Source of the DNA: Takakia lepidozioides | Taxonomy: Eukaryota > Streptophyta > Takakiopsida > Takakiales > Takakiaceae | Length of the DNA: 60,000 nt | Assembly: GCA_030704615.1 (NCBI GenBank) | Contig: CM060734.1 | Coordinates: 64,001-124,000 of the forward strand | Direction of reading: 5' to 3' | The notes under the pieces: model-generated | What the model saw: only the letters and a program-made list of their open reading frames with translations | The model's database searches: none | Told to the model about the DNA's origin: nothing | Made by a program: the position numbers and the translations under genes | Shown here: positions 44,161-53,889 of the stretch, piece by piece | Layout: every line of letters begins with the position of its first letter | How positions within the stretch are numbered: position 1 is the first letter of the stretch

Positions 44161-45974
44161 GTCACTATATGTTATTTTTCCATATCACGTCAGACAAAGC
44201 CGACACAACCATTCTCACTGTGTAGAGAGATCTGAGTGAAGCTAAGAAGGAATAGAAATTACCCCCATGATACACTAGTTGTAGGTCATGACTGATTGTT
44301 CTGAGTGGGAGGAGTACTTAGAGATATCCACCTCTTCTATCTTGGAGTTTCCACCTCGGATAGCGAAGGGATGAGTAAAAGCCGCTCAACATGCGGTACT
44401 CTATGAAATTTCTAGGAACGACGACCCAGTTCGCAGCTAGCAGCTCTTTCATCCCTCCCCGTTGTACCAGGAAAGGATCTCCAATGATACGGGCTTACGC
44501 GCATCAGTTCATCACTCTCCCCAATTTGCACCCATCACTGAAGTCACGAAGAACAAGCTCAAGTGGCCCTCAAGACACCCAGTCAATGGAGGTAACCCGG
44601 CTGCTACCTCTCTCTGCATAGTTCACACTACTCTACACTACCTTTGTGTGCCTAGACTGACAGGGTATCACGATGTTATCCATTGTTGTAAGGAGGTTTT
44701 TGCACACTTATCTCGCTGCAAAACCCGCGGGCCCAGCCATGTTCAAGACGCGGCTACTCTTTGGAGCCACACAGGCCCGACATCCATGATGCCCTCCTAC
44801 TTTTGGAGCCATGGCACCCTCCCTAATTTCTGCAAGACAAGTGCCTAGGGCACCCGTGCACGGCGTCATACAACCGATCTTGGAGGCTTAGTCTAAACCT
44901 TGAGCACCTCAGAGGATGCAAGAAGGGGAGTAGGGCTCCCAACCCGCTGCTCAATGGTCACGATGACACCCCCCCCACACCAGCTAATCACCAGTCCAAT
45001 ATCTCGGCCTCGACCCAGTCACAACTTCACTAGGTGCAATTATTCCTCACCTACTTGTTGCTTACCCAAATGCTTACAAGGTACTTTGTCCCTCTACTGC
45101 CATTATTTTCCGCTTCACCATCTTACAGTTACTAATCTTTCCCCCCAAATCAACTCCCATACTCTCACAATGTGCCCTCACTTCCACTACCATCTCATAA
45201 CGTCTACCAAGATGCTGCCTGCACTCCCGTGCAGCCTCACTAATCCCAACCAAAACCCACACTTACAGAGATCTCAAATTACAGTTGCCTCTTCCAATTA
45301 CTATGCCATGTTGCGTTTGCCATATACTCTTCCTTGCATTACTATAAACTCTGTAAGTTCTACCTCACTCACAATCCATTTTTATTGGCAGCCTAACAAT
45401 ATCTCTTGGTTCAGCTCTCCAAGGCATCACTCCGCCCGCTGCAATTCTAGTATCTATAGATGCCTGGTAGCTGACTCCTCCGATCCACAAAGCATGTATA
45501 CTGGTCACCAGAACCACTCGACCTTAGGATATGCTCAACATGGGCAAGCTGGTCTAGGGAAAACAACAATTTTGAAAGAATGTTGAGTACATCAAGAAGC
45601 CTCTTTCTACATACACCGAGATGACCAACCCTGCCGCTATTGATTCAATAAGACAACAGTCCGAGTATTTTTACTCTATGAAGAGCCCTGCTGCTGTAGC
45701 AAACAATGTTATGTCTTATGCGACTCTCTCTTCCAAGCAGCATTGCGCTGAGGATGGCGCCACCCTTAACTGCTGGCCTCTCAACTTTTCCAGCTCGCCC
45801 ACCACGCCCTCCACTCGCATGTCTTCCCGCTGGGTTATCGTCCTTGCATGTGCCTCAATGCAGCCTCAGCTCCAGCACAACAGCATCAGGAAGGCAGGTA
45901 TTTCAAAGGAAAGGTATGAACCCAACCTCGCATGGACCAGAATGAGTGGTAGCATGTTCAGCTACTCTACTTCT
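44161..45974. other. CT-rich DNA without recognisable gene
   Basis: The plus strand is C/T-rich. ORFs up to 228 codons exist (44900-45586), but their composition is biased (Ser, Pro, His, Thr, Leu) and no domain is visible. It may be LTR or leader sequence of an element, but I found no matching copy in the window. Confidence 0.4.
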
Positions 45975-46559
45975 CATGGTCTTGGTATTTGCAGCACCTG
46001 CTTAGTAACGTATTCAGTAGCAACAAGAATATAACGCTTTTGACCATTGCGGGAAGCAAGAGCAATAGGACCAACAAAATCGATGCCCCATTTTTCAAAG
46101 AGAGTTTGAGCCAGAATGGGGACGAGCGGCATCGAGCTCGATCGCACAGGCTTACCCAAGTGCTGACAAGCATCGCAGCCACGCACATAAGCAAAAGCAT
46201 CTTTGAACAGAGTGGGCCACGAATAACCCGATAATAGAACCTTCCGACCAGTTGCATCACTGGCAAAATGGCCACCGCAGGAATCGGCATGACACCTCCA
46301 ATATTGTAGACACCTCGGCCTCCAAAATACATCGACGTAAAACTCCATCTTTCCCAAGCCGATACAGAGTGTCACCAATAATTGTATAAGGAGTAGAGGT
46401 CTCAACCAATCGTTGTTTCTGCTTGTCCGTGTACCCGTCAGGAAATTGTAATGATGACAAATAATTGAAAATGAGAGCATACTCGCCAGTCATGACATCA
46501 ATGACAAATAACTTAGCATCAGGGAAAAAATCGTCTATCGGCTTAGAACCTACTTCCTT
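45975..46559 (-). pseudogene. partial gypsy integrase
   Basis: The minus strand encodes the zinc-binding region: CHADSCGGHFASDATGRKVL (with a frame change near 46290) and then YVRGCDACQHLGKPV. The catalytic core starts WGIDFVGPIALASRNGQKRY (first Asp). It breaks off after EYVTKQ near 46010, before the second Asp and Glu. The upstream tether (DVMTGEYALIFNYLSSLQF) lies at 46490-46430. It is incomplete and therefore inactive. Confidence 0.8.
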
Positions 46560-47640
46560 TTATAATTGACTCAAATGATCCGCATTGGCATGTTTGCGAC
46601 CAGGACGCACAACAATTTTGTAAGTGAATTCTTGCAATAATATAACCCATCGAGGCACTCTTCCGCTCAGCTCAGGTTTATTGATGAGATATTTCAATGC
46701 ATCGTGGTCAACATGAAAAACAAAAGGGTATCCCAATAAATAATGGCGAAACTTTTGAACAGAGTAAATCATGCCCAAACCCTCCCATTCAGTGGTAGTA
46801 TAATTTATCTCAACTGCAGCCAATTGTCGGCTAGCAAAATAAATCGGATGATCAAAAGATTTCTCATCCTTTTGGCTTAAAATACTACCAATGGCATAAT
46901 TTGAGGCATCGACATAAACCTGTAATTCTTTTGTCCAATTGGGTGAAACCAAGATAGGCGCCTTTATCAATCGTCCCTTTAATTCATTAAATGAGTGCTG
47001 ACATTCTTTTGTCCATTGTGGCTCGGCATCATGCTTCAATAATTGCGTCAAAGGTAAAGCAATCTCAGCATATCGACGGATAAACCGGCGATAGTAATCC
47101 ACATGGCCCAAAAACGCGCGTACCTCCGTCACTGTCGTGGGGGTAGGTAAAGACGATAATCTCAATCTTGGTGGGGTCAGTCGATATGCCTTGAATCGAC
47201 ACAATATGGCCCAATAGTTTCCCCTTGGTGACCAAAAATTGGCATTTGCATTCAGGGAGATTCCATACTCCTTACATTTCTGAAAACACAGCTCCAACAT
47301 CTCAGCATGTGTTTGTTTACTACTATAGACACAAAAATCATCCAAAAAGGTCTCTATGAATAACCGCAAGTAGTCCTGGAAAGTTGCAGTCATCACTCGT
47401 TGAAATGTAGCAGGAGCATTGCAAAGTCCAAAAGGCATGACTTTGTAGGCATAAGTACCCCAGTCAGTAGTGAAAGTGGTCTTTGGGCGATCTTCCTTTG
47501 CAATCGTGATCTGATTGTAACCAGAAAACCCATCGAGGAAAGAATAGCACTCATGACCAACAACTGCATCTAAGATAGAATCAGTGAAAGGCAATGGAAA
47601 ATAGTCCTTCCTAGTGACTGCATGATGATTGTCTCCGAAC
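46560..47640 (-). pseudogene. gypsy reverse transcriptase and RNase H (Athila/Tat-like)
   Basis: A 344-codon open frame (47594-46560) contains CYSFLDGFSGYNQITIAKED, YKVMPFGLCNAPATFQRVM and the active site FLDDFCVYS (a YxDD box with Leu). It then has the connection region AFLGHVDYYRRFIRRYAEIA and RNase H: LQVYVDASNYAIGSILSQ (Asp), TTTEWEGLGMIYSVQKF (Glu), FHVDHDALKYLINKPEL (Asp). The N-terminal fingers of RT are missing: just upstream, at 47640, only DNHHAVTRKDYFPLPFTDS is readable. One domain segment between RT and RNase H is slightly scrambled (about 47210-47260), which may be an old frameshift pair. Confidence 0.85.
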
Positions 47641-47799
47641 CAGAGATGACTGCAAAGGAAATAGCAGGTTACAAATAATCCAGATCCTTCAAAATATCAT
47701 AATGGACCAAGCCTTTAGTCATTGCCATAACCCGCCTCCGACGCGATCCCTTGACATGTCCTATCTTGCCATGACCCATTTTTGGACCAATATACTTCC

Positions 47800-49960
47800 T
47801 CAATTTCTCCGCTGGACTGGCTCCGTTCTAGGTTGGGGTATAGCAACCGATATGATAGGGTTAGGGTCGATAGGATCAACGATAGTGGAAGGTGGATGGA
47901 CTACCAAACTAGGCGATATCATCGGAGGTATTGGATGAATATCGGGAACGGTCGGCAACGATTGTCGAACCTCATCGGCTTGTCTGGGGTTCACACTATT
48001 GGGATTCTTTAGGGCAGATTCCTCTAGCTTACGACCTCTGGTAGTCACTGCTTTGACCATGGAAACATCTGGCTCAGCATTGGAATAGTACGATTGCAAG
48101 AGGGTATCAGCTACTTCCATCTTGTCTTTACCTTTCAGGGTTCTTTTATCAGCCAACAGTCCTATCCTCCACACAATCCTGTACTGTTACTCGATTCACA
48201 ACTTGATTGGTATTGGTGTTTCCAAAATAATGTGATGGCCCTGCAACTGATGGAGTTGTACCCGAAACTGGAGGCATAGGAGTTGATGAAGATTGCTGAT
48301 GGATAGGATTTTGTGGGTATGGACTGTCGCATTGTTCAGCAATATGGCCTTGACCACCACAACGTCCACACAGTGGTATGTAATCGACCGGGGCTTTTGG
48401 ATTAGGGCACTCGCTGGCAATATGTCCAAGTTCATGACAACGAAAGCAGACAGGGTATTACCCATTTCTCAATCGCTGTGTATTAGGCCGATAGGGATAA
48501 TTAGGTTATTGAAAATACCTTTGTTGTTGACCACCTCCAAAGGATTGCCCATAAGCACCTTGGGGCGGTATTCCCCTCCATTGTTGGCAATTTGGCTGAT
48601 TAGCTGGCTGATACCAGCTTTGTGGCCCTCGGGCAGGTCTCCAAGGCTGCTGACTTTGGGGAGATGACTCTGACCATTGTGCAGGCATCGCCTGCACCAC
48701 AGGCGCCATTAAAGACCCAACCTGATTGACGTCCCATCCTTTTGTCTTCTGATTGGTCTTGGCCGGGGTTAACCCCATAGCCGTTTGGAGATGCCAACAC
48801 TGCAAAATAACATGACCTGATTTACCACAATATCCACACTTGGCAGCATTAATGGGGTTTGATACTGGTGTCAATGGGCATTCATGGGCTAAATGACCAT
48901 GAACCTGACAGGTAGAACACCACATATTGGCCCGCTGATTATTTGGCTTTGGTCTCCCTTCTCTCTTCGAAGCCAATTGCATGGAGAGTTCCTCCATCCA
49001 TTTAGTTAATGCAGCAATCTGCCCTTCCTTGGGGTCAATTGTCACACTAGCTGGTAATTGGTTCTGTAAGGATACAAGGGCATACATTCCCACAGTAGGC
49101 TGAACTGGGGAAGGGACATAGTCAATGGGACTGCCGATACTTGTGGGGCCCAGGAATTAGTGTCAAACAATGTCGTGGGCCCAACTGAATAAGTGGTAAC
49201 ATTAATGGTTTCCCAAAGCTTCGCCCGATTAATAGCCGCATGTAAATCTGCAGGAATGCCTTCTTTAACAAAACGTTTCAGCTCTAGTGGAAACAACCCT
49301 TCCACAATAGACCCATCTGCATATGGTTGGGAATGTTATGATTGTTCCATCGCCGAAGAATATCCTTTAGATGACCTGCAAAAGAATCTACTGACTCGCC
49401 TGTCACCATATGGAGTTTTGTCAGTTGCTCACATAGGCGATCAGTGAAACCCAAGGGTCGAAATTGTGTTAGGAAAGCCGTTTTTAAGGAATTCCAATCG
49501 GGAAAGGCTCCATGGTGCTGCCGATCATACCATTGAAAGGCTAACTCACGCAAAGTGGCGGGAAACATCGTCAGCCAACAGAATTCCGTCCTGGCATTAT
49601 TAGCAATACAGGCTGTCATAAATTGAGCCAAATGGCGGTCGGTGTCTGACCCATGAAGTCCCGTGGCATGGGCGATACATTGACGGTTCTATCATCGGGT
49701 CCTCTCAAATTCACCACCACTGGGATTGACTGTAAGCTGACTCCAATCGGTACGGCGGCCATTGGTGCTGGTACAATAGACGGTACAATAAATATGATAG
49801 GAAGCGCAATAGGAGGTAAATTAGGCGGTGCCGATGCAACTAGTTGTGCGGCTAATAATGCACGTCATGCTATCCGTACTGCCAATTGATCAGCCCTTGC
49901 CTTAGCCTGGTGCTCCCTTCTCACAAGAGACTCCCTCATTCCCCATACCATGACAGATTT
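47800..49960 (-). pseudogene. gypsy gag with four zinc knuckles and post-gag linker
   Basis: The N-terminal part (about 49960-49640) is followed by the capsid-like region FPATLRELAFQWYDRQHHGA and LKTAFLTQFRPLG (49570-49460), then LFPLELKRFVKEGI (49300). Four CCHC knuckles are visible: CSTCQVHGHLAHEC, CGYCGKSGHVILQC (48930-48800), and, in another frame, CFRCHELGHIASEC and CGRCGGQGHIAEQC (48460-48330). A Pro-rich linker ORF (48174-47800) follows. Frame changes lie near 49300, 49090 and 48500. Four knuckles is more than the one or two typical of gypsy gag. Confidence 0.8.
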
Positions 49961-49974
49961 GTGGCAGAAATGCT

Positions 49975-50270
49975 ATTTGCAGTCGTAAAATGCTTTTGAA
50001 GTCATAATGCAGGTCTGGGGAAGGCGTATATGTGCCTGCATGGCTCCGGACTCTGTGCAACACAGGTCAAACATGATTGACCACGAATATTGGCATGGCA
50101 GATATGACTACCAGTCACGGTCATGGCTCTAGAATGACGTGTGCATATTGCTAGACAGACATATGACTTTATGACTCTCACTCTAATGCAATCTGACATA
50201 TCATCACATGGTTGAATCACTACATGACTGCATGTGTCGACACATGCTTTTCTAGTTATATATATAATAT
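49975..50270. mobile_element. GTCATA-rich non-autonomous element (MITE-like)
   Basis: It has repeated AGTCATA, TATGACT and ACATGACTGCATG motifs like those at 43030-43485 and 51614-52066, and TGTCGACACATG near 50236. Ends are not certain. Confidence 0.4.
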
Positions 50271-50394
50271 ATGAGTATTTATATTTTGAAAAAACGGCCA
50301 CTAGAATGAATTTTAAAAAATAAAATAAAAATCAAAGTGCAAAAAGATTTTAAAAAAAGCACATCGGCTAGTAAGTGCACAGTGTGTCGCCCTG

Positions 50395-50900
50395 GTGGTT
50401 TGGGGTAGATGGTCAACTGGCAGCAACGGCACAAGTGATAAAAATCAGGCACTGCTAATGCAGGCATCTTCTTCAACACATTTCACCCTGTTTTTCCCTC
50501 TTATCAGAATCGGCCCTAAATTTCCATGTTCAATTCTGCAAGTTAGCTGGTTGAGTGAATCTAGTTTTTAGTGACTTTGACATGATACTGCCAATGTGAC
50601 AACAGGAAAGTGTCAAAAAACAGGTAACAAAGATGAGGAGAAGCTGTGGAATGAATACTTATCTGAGCCCAGTCACTGATGGGTCAACCGGGCCAGAAAG
50701 GTGAATGCCTGCTACATTTCAGAGAGTAGCAGACGCAATTCAGCATAGGAACTAGTGTGCTACGCTGAGTTGGGTGTTTCCTAGAACAAATGTAGGTTGT
50801 CATTGTCAGCTGCTAACAGCAAGGCAAGGATGAATGCTTGATTTGTGCAGAGGCATGGATAGCTGAAGGAGTAGAGATAGAGTGTGGGTGACGCAGGGTG
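50395..50900 (+). pseudogene. OSB PDF-motif pseudogene fragment
   Basis: GTAGATGGTCAACTGGCAGC at 50405 begins a copy of the OSB-associated block: VDGQLAATAQVIKI, then (about 50620-50670) NKDEEKLWNEYLSEPS, the start of a PDF first half. At 50790-50890 the block CTAGAACAAATGTAGG..GCATGGATAGCTGAAGGAG recurs. It is in the opposite orientation to the surrounding Athila-like element, so it was probably inserted into it or captured. Confidence 0.6.
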
Positions 50901-50959
50901 CTGGGCAATGGGCAAGACGTATTTGTATAAATGTGAGTGACCTTCCTATCCTCCTGGCT

Positions 50960-51320
50960 CTCATTTTTAGTGCATGTTTCTTTGTGAAGTATCTGACGAC
51001 TTCGCCAACACACACACCAACCTTTTTGCTTTGGTTTGTTTACAAGTCCATGGGATAGAAGTTACCATAAACAACACTGGCATTGGTTTTTCATATATGG
51101 TATTAGATAATTCTCTTAATTGTTTCCGCCTTGGCAGGTTGCTCAATGACCTTCCCTGGACGCTTTGGAGTATAGCGAGTGAGTGTCTCACAATGCAATG
51201 TTGGTTGGTGCGTCTTATGCAAGAACTTGGAAAACAAACAGATGTCCTTGCTGTAGTAATTCTTAAAGCCATGCAAGCCTTAGTTTTTGATGGGTTGCAG
51301 ATTGATGGAATACATGAGTA
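50960..51320 (+). other. unrecognised ORF
   Basis: An open frame of 115 codons reads MFLCEVSDDFANTHTNLFAL and later QALVFDGLQIDGIHE. A possible 3' splice site (CCTTGGCAG|GTTGCTC, about 51140) lies inside. I do not recognise the family. It may be an exon fragment carried with the OSB segment, or a chance frame. Confidence 0.25.
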
Positions 51321-51613
51321 GTTAGAAGATTCTGGGTGAACACTTTTCAAAGTGTTATAGTTGGACAGTATAATTCACAAGAGAACATGTGACTATTTTA
51401 TGTATTTTTAGATCGCGACAAAAATGATAATGATAAATAAATTGGTAAATAGAGATGGTGTACAATCTCTTGGTTTTGCTCAGCTTGTTGCAATTATGTC
51501 TTGTTGCCTTGTTCTCTTTGTATTATATATTATATTTCATTGTTGTAATAGACATGTACATGACTGCTATCATAGTCATAATAATGACTAACATCAATTT
51601 TCACTCTCCAATA

Positions 51614-52066
51614 GTACTACACCACGTGGCAGAAATACAAATATGTAAAAAAATAGCAATACACCAAAAAAAAACACCCATCATAACACATGTCAATTTG
51701 TTGAGGGACCACGTGTAAAAACTGCAATGCGCCACGTGTTGCAACCGGATTAGCACGCCCGTAGTCATAGTTCGCAGTCATGGAGAGCAAACACTCTGCC
51801 ACGTGTCATTTTCTGTATCGAGCACGTGTCACTCTTGCACAGCCGCTGACATGAACTACACTGTCCGTTCAGTCATTCAGTAAAGCCAGCGTGTATGACT
51901 ACCCCCACAGCTGCTCAGGCGCCACGTCACAGCTAGCCTGGAGAGTCATATCTGCCATGTCACAACTGACTAGGCTTTTACGTCTTCAGAGTCAGGAAGT
52001 CGTAAATGGCTTCCAACACTGCATTTGCAGTCATAACACAGAGACGTAAAACCGCAATCTGTTGTA
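51614..52066. mobile_element. GTCATA-rich MITE with ACTACA/TGTAGT ends
   Basis: It starts ACTACACCACGTGGCAG and ends GCAATCTGTTGTAGTG, so the ends are inverted. The interior has CACGTGT repeats, AGTCATA motifs and a CACTGCATTTGCAGT palindrome. The length of about 450 bp and lack of coding suit a non-autonomous DNA element with CACTA-like ends. It is nested in the leader of the Athila-like element. Confidence 0.5.
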
Positions 52067-52117
52067 GTGCGATTTCGTGCGATAGACAATTCAAATGTCT
52101 TTGACGTCTCCTCCTCT

Positions 52118-52369
52118 TTAGGTAACAATTGAATCTGCTCCTCCTGAGCTATCGCCAGAGCTAGCATCTCTGCTTTTCTTTGGCTTAACACCCGGAAGTT
52201 CAATTGTCTCACCCTTCCTTTTCTTACTCCAAAAGCATTCAAGGATTTTTGCCTTCTTATGCTGATTACGTAAATTGCAAAAAGGGCATAGTTTTAAGTC
52301 AGCTGGGGGAACCTTGCTGTTACGAATGTCCTCCCCCGTCATCTCGTCCGCTTTCAACAATCGCAACAA
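52118..52369 (-). CDS. leader ORF of the Athila-like element, unknown function
   Basis: An 83-codon frame shortly after the primer site encodes MLRLLKADEMTGEDIRNSKV, then LKLCPFCNLRNQHKKAKI with a Cys-x2-Cys pair, a Lys-rich stretch and an Asp/Ser-rich end. I do not recognise it. It could be the start of gag separated from the rest by later insertions, or a small leader protein. Confidence 0.35.
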   Translation of the reverse strand: MLRLLKADEMTGEDIRNSKVPPADLKLCPFCNLRNQHKKAKILECFWSKKRKGETIELPGVKPKKSRDASSGDSSGGADSIVT

Positions 52370-52426
52370 TAAAAGAAAATCGTGAAGGTGTATTAAAGCA
52401 TCATTATCTCAAACCGCATTGTCTTT

Positions 52427-52443
52427 CCCCGGCAGCGGCGCCA
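52427..52443 (-). promoter_or_regulatory. primer-binding site, tRNA-Asp type
   Basis: The plus strand reads CCCCGGCAGCGGCGCCA. This is the 3' end expected for plant tRNA-Asp (CCCCGGCAACGGCGCCA, from memory) with one mismatch, so the minus-strand RNA would pair with that tRNA to prime minus-strand DNA synthesis. It lies 6 nt from the LTR end. This primer type is typical of Athila elements. Confidence 0.8.
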
Positions 52444-52564
52444 AAAAGATGTAGAATAAAAACTATAATCAATCCTAAAAGAAGGACCAATCAGTTTCAA
52501 GATTCGTTCGCAGGGAAAGCCCTATATGATTGCAAAATAATGATGCTCGACTAATCTATTTCTC

Positions 52565-52740
52565 TCTAGGTAATGGGCACATACCACGTTGGATGTAGTT
52601 GTGAGTTCAAACCACGGTCTGGTGTGTCATGAAGGTGTCCACCTTTCAGCTGGAAGGCAATAGCCCTTGAGAAGAAGTGACACCATAAGTTACGCTCCCT
52701 TCAGAAGGCGTCATACTTTTACTTTTACTTTTCTCTCTAA
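52565..52740 (+). repeat. SINE-like segment inside the LTR
   Basis: A B-box-like GAGTTCAAACC (about 52601) follows a weak A-box region. After it comes a body with GGTCTGGTGTGTCATGAAGG and a CT-rich end. Tentative; no clear A tail or target duplication. Confidence 0.3.
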
Positions 52741-52884
52741 TCTTCTCCACACATCACTATTGATTGTTTTGCACCACCAATCTTGCTTATTCAATTCCTC
52801 CATGGATTTTCCCTCACCAAAGGTCTGATTCCATTTTCCCATAAGTTCAGGATAATTCTCAAAAGGTCGATACCATATTTGCAA

Positions 52885-53109
52885 CTAATTGTGCTTCCAA
52901 TAACAATTTCTGTATAGTGTTGATAACTCTATGTACCATCCTCTATTCACTAGCTGTAACGAGAGTACCTCTCTATCACTACAACAAAGCTTCTGAAAGA
53001 TTCTTAGATGGTCTAGTAATCCAGTGATCAACTGCGATAATTCTTTTATCCCTTCATCATTTGTCTCTACCATGCAAATGGTTTTTACTTCACTGTTATT
53101 CTCTTCCAA
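52885..53109 (-). pseudogene. F-box-like fragment, copy 2 (weaker)
   Basis: The minus-strand frame contains LITGLLDHLRIFQKLCCSDR, LSLQLVNRGWYIELSTLYRN. The pattern L..L..H...IF..L...D......VNR.W matches an F-box outline and parallels the stronger copy at 53178-53444. It lies in the LTR, so its expression would depend on the element. Confidence 0.35.
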
Positions 53110-53177
53110 TTAATTCAATCGAAGACTTTCTATCTTCAAGTCCTTAATCTGTTCCTTCATATACTCTGGATATCCAT

Positions 53178-53444
53178 CTAAAGGACAACACCACATATTG
53201 ATCCACTTACGTCCCAAATGACGATACGTGATGATAATTCTTTTTGCCAGGCTTTACTTACACTCTCTATTCGCACTAATTCTGCATCATTACATGATAG
53301 ACTCTTAAAGATCCGGATCGATACATCTCTGGGCAACCCCAAAATTAATTCTCGCTTGGAATCTTTATTCTCTCCATTTGTGCACATTCTCACTATCTCA
53401 CATAATTCTAATTCTTCAACCATTGCATTCAGAATTAGTCTCAC
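53178..53444 (-). pseudogene. F-box-like fragment, copy 1
   Basis: The minus-strand frame reads LILGLPRDVSIRIFKSLSCN and then LVRIESVSKAWQKELSSRIV. This has the usual F-box outline: Leu-Pro, hydrophobic spacing to IF..L, then VSK.W. F-box domains dock substrates to SCF ubiquitin ligases. No substrate-binding repeats follow before a stop. Two F-box-like fragments in a row inside an LTR suggest capture and duplication of a host gene segment. The match is by eye on about 40 residues. Confidence 0.5.
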
Positions 53445-53889
53445 ATTCCATCATTCTATTCTTCACACAAAACAAAGTGAATTGAACTTCCTTTTTCTCC
53501 TTCTTCTCTTCTATTCATTCACCAACATTACATCACAATATCGAAGTATTAATCTATCATTGAAGAATAATTCTATTTTCTAACTCGTACTCACTCCACT
53601 CTGCTCTGGTCACGGCTCTCTGGCTCAACTGACAATGATCTATTGTCTCGCAGCTCAATCATAGCAAGCTGCCTCAACAACTTCCATAACCGCCTAACTT
53701 CTTCTATCCATCCACAATAGTCATTCATCCATTTTCTTCGTTATCGATTAAAGTCAGACTGTCGACCATCACAAAATATCGAGTAATGTCACTATATCGA
53801 ACCGGTATCGATAGTGCCACAGAGTATATCGAGCATAGAATACACTAAATAGTCTAAAAAGTAAATCTCAACCAAAAATTCCTATTATT

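Noticed and set aside
44900-45586. 228-codon ORF as a gene
   Set aside because: Composition is simply that of CT-rich DNA, no domain is visible, and adjacent frames look alike. The GLGKTT stretch near its end is too short to call a P-loop protein.
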